A stretch of DNA of 26,030 nt from Monoraphidium neglectum (taxonomy: Eukaryota; Chlorophyta; Chlorophyceae; Sphaeropleales; Selenastraceae): positions 1-26,030 of the forward strand of contig NW_014013519.1 of the NCBI RefSeq assembly GCF_000611645.1, written 5' to 3'. Positions within the stretch are counted from its first letter, which is position 1. Each line of letters begins with the position of its first letter. Below the pieces are notes generated by a model. That model did no database searches, was not told where the DNA came from, and worked only from the letters and a program-made list of their open reading frames with translations. The position numbers and the translations under genes are program-made. This document shows positions 1-9,915 of this stretch, piece by piece.

Positions 1-1
1 G

Positions 2-286
2 CGCCACATGGGGGCGCGCAAGGCGCTGAAGGGGGCGGCCGCCGTAATCGACGACGCCGCGGCCGCGCTGCGCGACGCGGGCGAGGCGGCGGCGGTCGTG
101 GATGACGAGGCGGCGGCGCTCGCACGCATCGCCGCCGAGCGCGAGGCGGCGGCGCGCGCGGCGGCGGCGGCGCGGGCCGAGGCGGCGGCCAAGGCGCGGG
201 CGGAGGCGGAGGCGGCGGCGAAGGCCAAGGCGGAGGCGGCGCAGCAGGTCCCGGCGCGCGTGGTCGGCAGCCCGTGGGACCGCTGA
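2..286 (+). CDS. C-terminal end of an Ala-rich helical protein (5' partial)
   Basis: The open frame runs in from the window edge and stops at TGA 284-286, so only about the last 94 residues are visible. The ATG at position 8 need not be the true start. The product is dominated by Ala with regularly spaced Glu, Arg and Lys (repeats of the EAAAKA/AEAEAAAKAK kind), which predicts a long charged single alpha-helix or coiled coil. It ends in a short non-helical tail (VVGSPWDR). No catalytic motif or known domain is visible and the protein is not recognised. Very high GC with strong third-position G/C fits an algal nuclear coding exon. The same stretch could be low-complexity sequence read in a fortuitous frame, because a second frame is also open as Arg-rich sequence. 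Confidence 0.55.
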   Translation, partial: RHMGARKALKGAAAVIDDAAAALRDAGEAAAVVDDEAAALARIAAEREAAARAAAAARAEAAAKARAEAEAAAKAKAEAAQQVPARVVGSPWDR

Positions 287-1883
287 TGACGTTGCCGAGA
301 TTACAATACACTGATCTGCGGAGCGCTCCTCACACATTAAATGGGAGGGGAGGGGGGCAGGGTGGTCGCCCACACCCGCAGCAGGAGCGGCCGCCCCTCC
401 CGGCATGCCCGCAGCAGGCAGCGGGCTCAGGTTTTGCGGCTGACCTCGAGAGGGGCCGAGAGGGCGGAGGACCATCTCATTTTGCGAGGGTTTTTGAAGT
501 CGAAGCTCACAGCGCCGCTGTTGGGGCTGTCAGTTGGGGCTGTCGTGCCGAGCACGGATGACTCACCCCCTGGGCACGCCGCCAGCAGCTGCGGTGCCGC
601 GCAGAACAGAGCACGCGCGGACATCCTACTCTGGGATTGAATGACGGTTTGACTGCCTGCATCTGGGCTAGGCGAGCGCCGATCAGGCTGCACGCTCGAC
701 GTTTTGATTGCGAGAGGAATGGCCGTCGCTGGGGACAGCCCCCCCCCCTGCTGGAGCGCTCTGGCGTCGCTGCCGCGATGCTGCGCCTCGTCTGTACCCG
801 GGCGCTGCGTCTGCGGCATGTTTTCGGTGAGGCGACGCAGGCACGGCGGAGCGGGCATCCCCCCGTCGGCCACGCGCTGCCATGCACTTTTTGGGATAGC
901 ACCGTGTTGCTGCATAGCCGGGGATCCGTCTGCCGCTGTTGTGCGCGTGGCGCTGCCTGCTCATGCATGAACGACACGCTTTGCTGCAAGACCGGCAAGG
1001 CACAGGATGCTACGCAACCATATCCCATCGGCGTTGTGAAGCAGTTTTGCTAGTGCCAGGCCTGGACTCAGCTTTTTGTGGGCGTGCGGACCCAAAGATG
1101 ATCAAGTGTTTGTAAAGGATGACCATGGTGTCTCTGCTGCATGGTGTAATCATCGTTCCTTTCCCGAATGGCCTCCACATGGCTGGTGCGCAGGGTCCTA
1201 CCAAAGGGCAGTCGATGACTCGGCGCGAACTGTTGTTGATGGGTGAAGAGTTGGGAGCGCCTGCGAGGGCCGCGGCTGCACGGAGTCGGCAAGGTGACCT
1301 GCTGCAGCATGCACCGCTAGCCGGGGTCTGGTGCTGCTCATGATTGGCTACTTGATGTTGGAGGTCAAAACCGTCTTGCACAGCGGACTCGCGTACGCTC
1401 ACTGCATCGACGCCTTCACGCCTCACTGCGCGAGATTGTGGCAGCAAGCAGTGCCGCAATGCGCGCGTCAGCCACAAGGCGCAGAGCTCGTGGCTTACAC
1501 TGCGATCAGCACCCACCCCGCTTCTCTTCAGCTGCACACAAACTACCTGCACCGCGTGTCGCTGTACTGGTATCCCCTGGTCACCGCCAGTTTTTGACCG
1601 GATTGACCACACACCAAAAGCGAGCCCATTGCCGACACACTCAGCCAATACTTGTAATAACATTCTATTATCTTCACATAATCAAGCTGATATTGGTGGC
1701 GGCAGGCTGCAGGAGGCATAGTGCCACGGGTGCCCACCAATGGTGGACTGATCTTGCGAGTGCTTTGAGACCGACACATACAATTGCACCATGTAGGTAA
1801 TAAAAAATCCTGTTCTGTTCGTATACAACTTCATCAACGAAAAGTTGCCGCCCACGTTCGGCTTCACACGGCGAAGCAAACTC
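287..1883. other. Intergenic region, no convincing gene
   Basis: About 1.6 kb between the Ala-rich protein and the trmA-like gene. Several open frames of 80-200 codons exist on both strands, but none gives a recognisable family, good codon bias or a frame continued through plausible splice sites. Base composition falls towards the 3' half (about 1600-1850), where AT-rich sequence includes TGTAA-like strings near 1111 and 1652. It presumably holds the 3' UTR of the upstream gene and the promoter and 5' UTR of the trmA-like gene. Confidence 0.6.
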
Positions 1884-2084
1884 ATGCAGTCGCTCCTGCG
1901 GGCTGGAGCGCGTCGGAATCTAGTAACCCTGCAGATTCCTGTGCTCTCACGTTGTGCAACGCCGCGTCTTATGAAGCGGCGGCTTTCCGAACCGGCAGCG
2001 ACGGTGGAGGCGGCGGCAGAGGCGGCGCCACCCGCAGCTGATGCAAGTGCGGCACAGCAACATGAGAGGAAGCAGCATGAGCAG

Positions 2085-2118
<34 letters not shown>

Positions 2119-4520
2119 TACCGGCGCAGATGAAAGGCGTTACAATCGTCAAACCCGAGGAGTATGAAACCCAGCTCGAAGCCAAGCTGGAGCGCGTGCG
2201 CGCCATCTTTTCTGGGTTTGACCTGCCGCCCGTCGAGGTCCACCGCAGTGCGCCGATTCACTACCGCCAGCGCGCGGAGTTCAGGCGAGCGATTGGGGAG
2301 CGCCATGGCGGTAGCGGCCGCGTTGGGCCCGCTCCTGGCGGCGTGACGGCAGCAAACACACAATGGCATCAGTGAAGGCACATCAGCCATTTGCACTGCG
2401 CACAGACGCCTCGGACCCATCAACGGGCCTCCAAAACACATACGCCCCCATCGCAGGGTGTGGCACGAGGGCGGCAGCTGCCACTATGTCATGTTTGGTG
2501 TCCCCGAGGGCGCCAAGGCGCCGCAGCGCTACCGTGTCGACTCATTTCCCGTTGGGTCGGAGGTCATGAACGTGCTCATGGCCGAAGTGATGAGGGCCTG
2601 CGCAGCTTCCGAGCAGCTGCGCAGGAAGCTGTACCAGGCAAGCTTTGTACCTTGCAAGTCTGGCGGCTGGCAGTGGCGCCCGCCCGCTCCGCTGCATGCC
2701 TGTCTTGCCTGCCAGGGGGGCGGCCACGCAGCTGCACACGTGGTGCCACCGCAACTTGCTTGGAATCGCACACCAAGCACTTGCAACGGGAAGCACATTT
2801 ATGCCCCTTCAACACAATCACCCTGGTACGTGCCCACAAAACCACTCATCTACCCATCTACCACTCCCCTTCACACACAAACACACACACGCTTCAACTC
2901 ATCCTCATGCATGCGCATGTGCGAACCCGCAGGTCAACATCCACACAGCCCTCAGCGGCGACGCCATGGTCACAATGGTGTACCACAAGCAGCTCGGGGA
3001 CGAGTGGAGCGCCGCGGCGCGCGACCTGAGGTCTCAGCTGCGCGCAGCTGTGGAGGCGCACTTCGCCAGCAAGCAGCAGCAGCGGGAGCAGCAGCAGGAG
3101 CAGCAGCAGCAGAGTGCGCGGGCGCTGCACGTCATCGGGCGCAGCCACAAGCAGAAGGTCGAGCTGGATGAGGGCTTTGTGACTGAGCGGCTGCTGGTCA
3201 ATGCCAGGGAGCTCGTCTACAAGTGAGAGGCCAGGGGGATTTGAAGGGTGTGGTGAGGGTACCGAGCGCTGTGGGGATGAGTGTATGCACGCGCGAGGCG
3301 CAAGAAGTCTGGATTCCGCCCCCGTCACGGCGTGCCCCCATCACAAACAACCACCGCCCCTTCGACCCACCCCCGCCCGCGCACCACAGGCAGGTGGAGG
3401 GGGCGTTCTCGCAGCCCAACTCGGGCATCGCCGCCCAGATGCTCAGCTGGGCGCAGGACGTGACGCGCGGCAGCAGCGACCATGACATGCTGGGTGCGCC
3501 CTGGGGCCAGCCGTTGGGTGCGGCCTGCAGCCGGTTTCGGGCCCAATGAAATGGAGGAACAGCCCTGCCCTCCGTGGAGCATGGCTTGGTGGCACACCAA
3601 GTATATCGCGCATTGCATGTGTGATATGATGCAATGCGTGATTCTGCCAACCGTGTTGAAGCAACATGTCAAACCTTTGCCTTGTGATCGCATGCGAACA
3701 CGCACACGCGCACACACACATACACACACACACATAAACACACACATATACACACACACCACACACACCACATGCACATACATGCACGCAGAGCTGTACT
3801 GCGGCAACGGGAACTTCACGGTGGCCCTGGCGCCGTGCTTTCGACAGGTGCATGCGGCGCTATACACCTCGCGGACACACTCAACACACTCAACACCCAT
3901 TTGCATCCTTGCTTCTGCATTTCTGCCAGCTGCGGCTCGTGCAATGTTTCCACGCCCACATGCTTGTGACGACATGTAATCATGCCTGCACGCCCAGCCT
4001 GTCATCAAACCCTCCTGCTTCAGTCACCATAAAAACACCGCTGTCCCGTACCCCCGCCTCTGTCTTCCAGCAAGGCCGTCTGCCAACAACCCCCCCCCCT
4101 CCTACCCATGCCCTCCAGGTCATTGCCACCGAGGTATCCAAGGCATCCGTCGAGGCCGCGCGCTTCAACCTCACCGCCAACGGCGCCGAGAACGTCTTCA
4201 TCGCCCGCATGGCGGCCCACGAGTTCACCGAGACCTGGAAGTCCAAGGGCACGCGCAATCGCCTCAAGGGGATGACGCCCTGGGACGAGCTCGAGCTGCG
4301 GACGCTCCTGGTGGACCCCCCGCGCGCCGGGCTGGACGACGAGTCGCGGCAGCTGCTCGGCGACTTCTCGAACGTGGTGTACATCAGCTGCAACCCGGAG
4401 ACGCTCGCGCGGGACATGGGGGCGGTGGCGGCGACGCACCGGGTGGCGCGGTTTGCGGTTTTTGACCAGTTCCCTTACACAGACCACGTTGAGTGCGGCG
4501 CCTACCTCGTGTGGAGATGA
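1884..4520 (+). CDS. trmA: Bacterial-type tRNA (uracil-5-)-methyltransferase TrmA, six exons
   Basis: Exons: 1884-2284, 2457-2637, 2933-3222, 3390-3493, 3792-3847, 4119-4520 (477 aa). TrmA transfers a methyl group from S-adenosylmethionine to C5 of uridine 54 in the tRNA T-loop. From about residue 85 the product matches E. coli TrmA end to end: HYRQRAEFR, the RVDSFP region, VYHKQLGDEW, FSQPN (297-301), SAM motif LYCGNGNF (327-334), VDPPRAGLD, the nucleophile in SCNPETL (Cys435) and the general base in HVECG (Glu469). The first 84 residues are an Arg-rich start resembling an organelle presequence, followed by an Ala/Glu/Gln-rich linker. ATG 1884 is the first ATG of the frame. Introns 1 and 2 use GC donors (AG|GCGAGC, CAG|GCAAGC); the others are GTG donors. 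An extra Gln-rich loop lies in exon 3. It lacks the Fe-S cysteines and TRAM domain of RlmD-type enzymes. Organellar location is inferred. Confidence 0.93.
2088..2117 (+). repeat. (CAG)10 microsatellite encoding poly-Gln
   Basis: Ten perfect in-frame CAG codons in exon 1 of the trmA-like gene, in the linker between the presumed presequence and the catalytic protein. Perfect triplet repeats of this kind are usually length-polymorphic between strains. Confidence 0.95.
3074..3112 (+). repeat. Interrupted CAG repeat encoding a Gln-rich loop in TrmA
   Basis: In-frame CAG runs (three, three and four Gln) separated by Arg-Glu and Glu codons, in exon 3. It sits where E. coli TrmA has a short loop before the HLIGR-like strand, so it is an insertion in the catalytic protein, probably surface exposed. 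Confidence 0.9.
3697..3777 (+). repeat. CA-rich microsatellite in trmA intron 4
   Basis: Imperfect (CA)n with TA and CG interruptions, ending just before the acceptor at 3791. CA- or CG-rich tracts near intron ends recur in this window (14571-14684, 25122-25226). Confidence 0.85.
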
Positions 4521-4898
4521 TGCTCAAGAGAAGGGACGCTTTGACCATGCGCCTGCTTTTCTACATGCTTTTCTTGTTCTCTTGACTGCTCTTTCTCTTT
4601 GAGAGCGTGCCTGCTGGGCTTCTGCTGGGTTTTCCGGGTCGATTAGCACGCGTCAACACAATATAGCAGTTCACCAGCTCGCCCAGCTGCCCACTCCACA
4701 AACGGCTTTGTCAATTGTTACCACGGCACCTCTGCAAGCAAACGCATGCATGCACATGAACTGGAAAACCGCATGCAAACAGCGCGCAGCTGCAGCGGGC
4801 TCGTGGAAAGGAAATAGCAGCCTGAATCCCGCCAGCCTCCAAGTTGCACAACGGTACGCAGGCATATCAAAGGGCGGCCAGGCGCAAGTGGCGCGCGG
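4521..4898. other. Convergent 3' region between trmA-like and uL14m genes
   Basis: About 380 bp separating two genes that end towards each other. It is less GC-rich than the flanking coding sequence and presumably contains both 3' UTRs. I found no clear TGTAA signal in either orientation and no gene. Confidence 0.6.
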
Positions 4899-5252
4899 TC
4901 AGAACAGGCGATTCCCGAGCATCGACAGCCGCTTCCACCTGGGCTTCCCAAACTCGTACGTCAGCAGCGACCGCATGCGGCTGCCGATCGGCGCGCCCTT
5001 CTCGTTCAGCAGCACGCAGCTGTTCCGCAGGAACTGGAAGTGCGCGCCGTTGGGGCGCCGCGTGGGGTATTTTGTCTCGACGACGACGGCCTTCTTCATC
5101 TGGCCCGCGGCGACCTTCCCGCCTTTCGCCTCCTTGATGGCGACCTTCACGATGGACCCGAGCTTGGCGGCGGAGAAGCGGGTCCAGATCACCTGGCCGA
5201 CGCGCGCGCCGGAGTTGTCGACGACGCGCAGGAAGGCGCCCTTCGGGATCAT
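4899..5252 (-). CDS. Ribosomal protein uL14 family, probably mitochondrial
   Basis: The 117-residue product has the full uL14 layout: LRVVDNSGAR near the start, GSIVKVAIKEAKGGKV, the basic KKAVVVETK strand, RRPNG, NSCVLLNEKGAPIGSR, and a C-terminal helix. uL14 is a large-subunit protein that binds 23S rRNA near the subunit interface. Length matches bacterial L14 (about 122 aa). The divergent C-terminus (KRLSMLGNRLF) and loss of many conserved basic residues suggest the mitochondrial form (uL14m, plant HUELLENLOS-like) rather than the cytosolic or plastid-encoded protein. Start chosen at ATG 5252-5250. The frame stays open upstream for roughly 55 codons of Ala/Pro/Arg-rich sequence with no ATG before a stop, so a presequence encoded by a spliced upstream exon is possible and the 5' end is uncertain. 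It is convergent with the trmA-like gene. Confidence 0.85.
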   Translation of the reverse strand: MIPKGAFLRVVDNSGARVGQVIWTRFSAAKLGSIVKVAIKEAKGGKVAAGQMKKAVVVETKYPTRRPNGAHFQFLRNSCVLLNEKGAPIGSRMRSLLTYEFGKPRWKRLSMLGNRLF

Positions 5253-7041
5253 GGCTGCCGCGGGCGCGGCTGCTGCTGCTGCCGGGGGGGCGGCCCGCCA
5301 GGTGCAGCCCTGTGCGGGGGTGCCGCCGGCCCGAGGGCGATTGTGCGGGGCGTCTGCTGAGGAGGGCTGCGACGGTCTCTAATGTGCGCTGACCCGTCCT
5401 CAGGCGGGGCTGTCGTGCTGATGAGGGCGTGAGGCACACCCTGCAGCGACTGCGGTGCGCCGCGGCAACGCTGGCACCACGCGCTGGGGCTGGTCGTGGG
5501 TAATTCAGCACCTTGCTGCCCACGGGCCCTCCTTTTGGTTTCAATTCTCAAGCGCGACAGGTGCTGCGGGTTCTTGGATGCAGCTCGAGCTCGCTGCAAG
5601 CTAGTGATCTTGCCGAAGGCGAGCTACCCTTTTCGTGTCTACCACTCCCAAAAGTGATGTTTTGGGCTTCCAGCCATACGCTGCATACGGTACACTACAG
5701 TGTATCAGAATCCAACAGCCACCTTGGGTGACACTTGTGCAGGTGTCAGTCACTTCCGCAGTCAGCCAGCTACATGCAGCGAAGCAATGAGAAGATGCAC
5801 ATTACACGCGGCTGCCACATTGAATCCGGACCGCTGGCTCACCTCGAAGCGCATCTCTGGCTGTGATCCCATTGTCTGGTCAATCAAGGAGTCAAAACAT
5901 GGACCCCTGGCTGAAAAGGTGCGCAACATGTCAGTCATCGACAAATCAACCATATCTGCATACGCAATGTCACTCTTGAAGGTTTAAGCCCGTGCATAAG
6001 CCTGCTGTCCCGCTGCCGCTGGAGGTGGCGTTGTCCGCAGAATACATCAGTTGCAGGGGGGAGGGCTGGACTGCAGCTTACCATTGAATCTGCACGTCAA
6101 CACGCAGAGGTGACAACTGCACACCCACATACAGCCTATCCCATTGTCACCACGTCGTTTCCTTTGCAGGGGCAGGTGATTGTAGCCCTCTCAGCACAAG
6201 CTGCCATAAGTGTGGCTGACCCCTGCAAATGGACCATCAATGCAGTCATCTTGCTACTACGTACCTGCGCAGCACCCCGCCGCAGAAATCTCGCAATCCC
6301 AGCCTGCCGTGCATGCGCATCCTGTCTTGATGCAACCCATGGGCCCGTGCGCACCTGCTGCGTGAACCTAGGTGGCTTCACCCCCTCGAATCCTGCCGCC
6401 TAATGAATTGACCATGAAACATACTCATCCACAAACTAGCAAAGACCTGCAAAGGCCCGCAAAGCCCCTGGAGCCAGAGCTGCCCTAGTCATTGAGCAGC
6501 GCGATGCGAGCAGCTTCACTTTAAGCAGCTACCTTGAAACTTTCCCAAACCTGCAGGAAAGCGCTGACACGGCTGTGCTAGGATCATTATTGTAGCTAAC
6601 TCTCGTATTTTAAGGCTTCTTTGTGCTAGCACCCATTTTTTAAGTGAACCGCAGTCTGCTTGGCCTGGGAACCTTTGAAACGGACGCCAGATCGCGCTGC
6701 GGACCATTGAACAAATCTTATAGCAGGTAATTATGTATGGAGATTGCTGCTCAAACTCCTCCCGTTGCCGGGGTTGGTGCAGCAAGCAGTGCTGTGCTGC
6801 TGCACAAGCAGCAAGCATGCCTCCTGCAGCAGCGGAGCTTTTCTGATTGGACTGGAGCAAAATCTAAACACTTTTGTGGATGCTCGATCATCTTCACTGC
6901 CGTTTTGACCTCTGGCGTGCCACGACTCGGGCCGTTTCTATGTGGCCTGCAAGGCTTCAAGAACACGTATGACTGCCAAACATGGGTTAGGCTCTCGTAT
7001 CAAGCCGTGAACTGCACCGCGGCCCCCATCCCCTTGCAGCC
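5253..7041. other. Divergent intergenic region, no convincing gene
   Basis: About 1.8 kb between the uL14m start (-) and the aquaporin-family start (+). The uL14m-proximal 130 bp is GC-rich and open in the uL14m frame, so it may hold 5' UTR or a hidden presequence exon. The rest is of moderate GC and contains only short open frames without family similarity or coherent splicing. Promoters and 5' UTRs of both genes must lie here; no specific element could be identified. Confidence 0.55.
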
Positions 7042-8957
7042 ATGTCGGACGGCATCAGCCGCATCGAGCTCAAGGCGGGCAGCGCGTACGCGCGCTACAG
7101 CGACGAGCAAGAGGACCGCGGCCTGCTGCGCACGGCGCCAGACATCGGTGGCAATGGGCGCGAGGAGGTGTCGCCGGCGCGCAAGGCGTACGATGACGAG
7201 GGCCTGCTGCCCGTCATGATTGAGAACGGACTCGAGAAGATCGGCGTGCTGTGAGTTGACTGCGCGCGTCGCATGCGACTGGCCGCGCATGCAGCCGCGC
7301 GGCCTCTGGAATACTCGCAGCCGCTTGTGCTTGGGGTGCTCCGCGGGCGCGGCGCCACCACGGCATCGCCCTCGTCGCAGCGGGCACACCGCCACCCACC
7401 GCCCCGAAGTTCGACCCGGCCCTGCACCCTGCGCCCCCGGAACCCTCTCGGCCCCCCAGCACCCAGGTGCAGAAGGTGCTGGATCACACCGGCCAGATCA
7501 GGAACGAGCTGTTCCGCGCCCTCATCGCCGAATTCATGGGCACGCTCCTCTTCCAAATCTTCGGTGGCGCCGCGCCCCCGAAGGACACGACCGCGCCTGC
7601 CGCCAACGGCTTTGCACTCGTCGCCATCATCTACGCGTTTGCCAACATCAGCGGCGCGCACCTGAACCCGGCGGTGACCTTCTCGCTCATGTGCACGGGG
7701 CACATGACTTGGTGGAGGGGCCTGCTGTACATCATAGTGCAGGTGGGTGGCTGGCCGGCACTCCAGTAGGTCATCCGCCAGCCGGCCCACACACGAGTGA
7801 TTGTCGCCGGCCTCACGGCCCAAGGCACAGCGCGGGGCCGCCCTGGTCCCTCAAAGCCGCGCTCACAGGCATGCAGCGGATGCTCTGGCGCGGCGGTGCC
7901 CATGCAGCCGCCAGCCTCGAGGGGCCGCGCGAGCCCGCCAGCGCCGGCAGGGACGCGCCCAGCAACTTGGGGAGGGCGTGATGCTGGTCAACTGGCAAAG
8001 CCCAGGAGCAGTTCGCCTCGACCATGTACCTGCACCCAACCTTGCCCTGCCCCATCCCATGTCCGCCCTCATGCAATCTCCAGATCCTGGGCTCCATCTT
8101 CGGCTCCCTGATCTACACGGGCCTCATCCCTGGCCTGCACCTGCTGCAGAAGGACTTCCAGGGCGGCATCGCGCCCGGCTGCTTCGGCCCCGCGCCCGGC
8201 GTCAACAACAGCGAGGTGCGCGGCTGCAGGGGGGGGACGCGGGAGCTAGAGTATATCCACGCGTGCGATAGCCGGCACAGCGGCCTCTGTGTCGGCTGGC
8301 GCCCCTTTGCGCCGCTTGCGGACGCTTTTGCAGGTGTACCGGCGCGCAATGGGAAGATGCATCCCTGCAATCCGCGGCCACCCACTCTGACGTGGCAGGT
8401 CTTTGGCTGGGAGCTCCTCATGACGTTCCTGCTGGTGATGACGGTGTACGCCGCCGCCGTCGCCAAGCCCGGCCACGGCAACACCGCGCCCCTCGCCATC
8501 GGCCTCTCCCTCTACGCCGCCGCCCTCACCGGTGAGCAGCTGCACGCCCCTTGCAGCCCACCCTCCCCCACCACGCGGCGGCCCGCCGCCTGCGTTGATG
8601 TTATTTTACCTTGTGACGCGGCGGGCGTGGTGGACGCCGAGCTTTGCAGCTAAAGCCTGAAACCGTCTGGTCTGCCGTCAGCCCTGCTTGGGCGGGCGGG
8701 CCGCCTCTGCCAGTGTACGAACTGACACCCCCGACCACCCACTCTCATATCCCCGCCCCCGCCCAGGCGGCCCCTACACCGGCGCCTCGCTGAACCCCGC
8801 GCGCACCATCGGCCCGGCCTGCGTGTTTGCCTGCAACGTGGGAGTCTCCTTCCTGTATATCGGGGCCGAGTTCTTTGGCGCGGCGCTGGCCGCTGGCCTG
8901 GCCATCTTCTTGTATGGCCGCAACCCCGTCGGCCGCGCGGCGCCCAACCGCGGTTGA
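7042..8957 (+). CDS. Aquaporin-family (MIP) membrane channel, five exons
   Basis: Exons: 7042-7250, 7460-7742, 8084-8215, 8399-8531, 8767-8957 (315 aa). Major intrinsic proteins form tetrameric channels for water or small neutral solutes. A hydrophilic cytosolic N-terminus (about 85 residues) precedes the first membrane helix (ALIAEFMGTLLFQIFGG). The first pore box is GAHLNPAVTF (NPA 139-141) and the second GASLNPARTIGP (NPA 262-264 plus Arg265). Hydrophobic segments between and after them fit the usual six-helix, two-half-helix fold. Counting from the NPA boxes as in AQP1, the ar/R filter is Asn119, Ala250, Ala259 and Arg265, unlike the usual plant PIP or TIP sets. The long Cys-containing loop before helix 4 (GGIAPGCFGPAPGVNNSE) is unusual. 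All donors are GTG and all phases agree. The subfamily and membrane location are not settled. Confidence 0.93.
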
Positions 8958-9331
8958 GGCGCTGACGCGCGTGAACGGCTCTAGGGTGCGGGCGCCGGCT
9001 GCGCCCCCGGCGAGGGGTGGCCGCGACACATGCTGACATGCAGGCGTTTTGACCGTGCGGATTTTTTTATGTTGCACGTTGCTTGCTTTGGGGGGTGCGG
9101 CGTTTCATTGGTAAGGTTCCCTTCACAATCAAGGGACAAGTTACTGGAGGATCATTGCCGTGCGGCGACAAAGTGGCTGGTGGGACCCACGTGCTGCACA
9201 GCGCGCACGTGAACGGCCCCGGCTCTAAATCACAAGGCCCGGCTGCTGCAATAATGCAGCCGTGCCATGCGCCGCATGGGCGCGCATGCTCCTTCACAGG
9301 GCCCATCATGACTATATGCGGCTGTGTGTTG

Positions 9332-9336
9332 TGTAA
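9332..9336 (+). terminator. Candidate TGTAA polyadenylation signal, aquaporin-like gene
   Basis: TGTAA is the standard chlorophyte polyadenylation signal. This copy lies about 375 bp after the channel gene's stop in the sense orientation and is the first clear copy downstream. The assignment is positional only. Confidence 0.4.
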
Positions 9337-9461
9337 AATCAACACGGCAGCAGCGAATGACAGGCACGTGCACGAGGCGGTCGGCCACGTGATTGCAGAA
9401 GTGCGGAAGAGGGGACAAGGTGAGGGAGGGCTTGCATCCCTGTGCGGCGCATGCGCTCCAC

Positions 9462-9466
9462 TTACA
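9462..9466 (-). terminator. Candidate TGTAA polyadenylation signal, coiled-coil gene
   Basis: TTACA on the plus strand reads TGTAA on the minus strand, about 450 bp after the minus-strand stop at 9916. It lies about 125 bp beyond the opposing signal, which would make the two 3' UTRs abut without long overlap. Positional evidence only. Confidence 0.35.
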
Positions 9467-9915
9467 AAGAGGGGGCGGCCTTGTCACACACGAGGCCGCC
9501 TGACCCCAGCCCACGAAGCCCAAGGAATAGCGACAGAGCCCGTGCGCCAGAGAGCCACTGGTGCCTGCACGCCCCGTGCGGGTCACGACGCGCGTCTGCT
9601 GGTTGGCTGGCTGCAGCCGGGCAGCAGGAGCTTTTAGAACAATAGAAAGGGATAGGGTGGGCGACCCAGGAATTCGAACTGGGAGCCGTGCCTTGGTTGG
9701 AACATATGTCATGTGATCAAGTGGCTGGGAAACAGTCATGGACCACGCATGCAGAGGGTGACGTGATTGTACAGCTGCAGTACAGCGCCAGTACTGCGCT
9801 GGCTGAGCGGCATGGAGCGGCACACCGCACAGGCGGGGGCGGCCCGCCTGCGTCGGGCGTGTGTACGGGAAGCGCACAGCCTTGCCTTGTGGAAAAACTA
9901 TGCGGGGGGTCGAGG

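Larger units (their letters stand above)
8958..9915. other. Convergent region between aquaporin-like and coiled-coil genes
   Basis: About 960 bp with no coding sequence that I can support. It holds the 3' UTR of the channel gene and of the minus-strand coiled-coil gene, candidate TGTAA signals on each strand, and four CACGTG palindromes between 9188 and 9391. A tRNA T-arm-like string at about 9660-9690 could not be extended into a tRNA. Confidence 0.6.

Noticed and set aside
102..314. Arg-rich 70-codon frame overlapping the Ala-rich C-terminus.
   Set aside because: It is the +1 shadow of GCG/GAG-rich codons and offers no independent evidence of translation.
427..1053. Overlapping open frames of 130-170 codons on both strands.
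   Set aside because: Composition is even among frames, there is no family similarity or splice continuity, and several depend on non-ATG starts. Treated as chance in GC-rich DNA.
3697..3777. CA-rich tract considered as a CRISPR-like or satellite array.
   Set aside because: It is a simple dinucleotide microsatellite in an intron with no spacer structure; no CRISPR array, phage or insertion-sequence gene was found anywhere in the window.
4867..5544. Long 225-codon open frame on the minus strand overlapping the uL14m gene.
   Set aside because: It begins at TTG, is extremely Arg-rich, and is the out-of-frame shadow of the GC-rich uL14 coding sequence.
9660..9690. tRNA T-arm-like string on the minus strand (CCCAG-TTCGAATTC-CTGGG), suggesting a tRNA gene or tRNA-derived SINE.
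   Set aside because: The loop would be nine bases rather than seven, no matching acceptor stem, anticodon arm or A box could be found in the next 90 bases, and no flanking repeats were seen. At most a decayed fragment.
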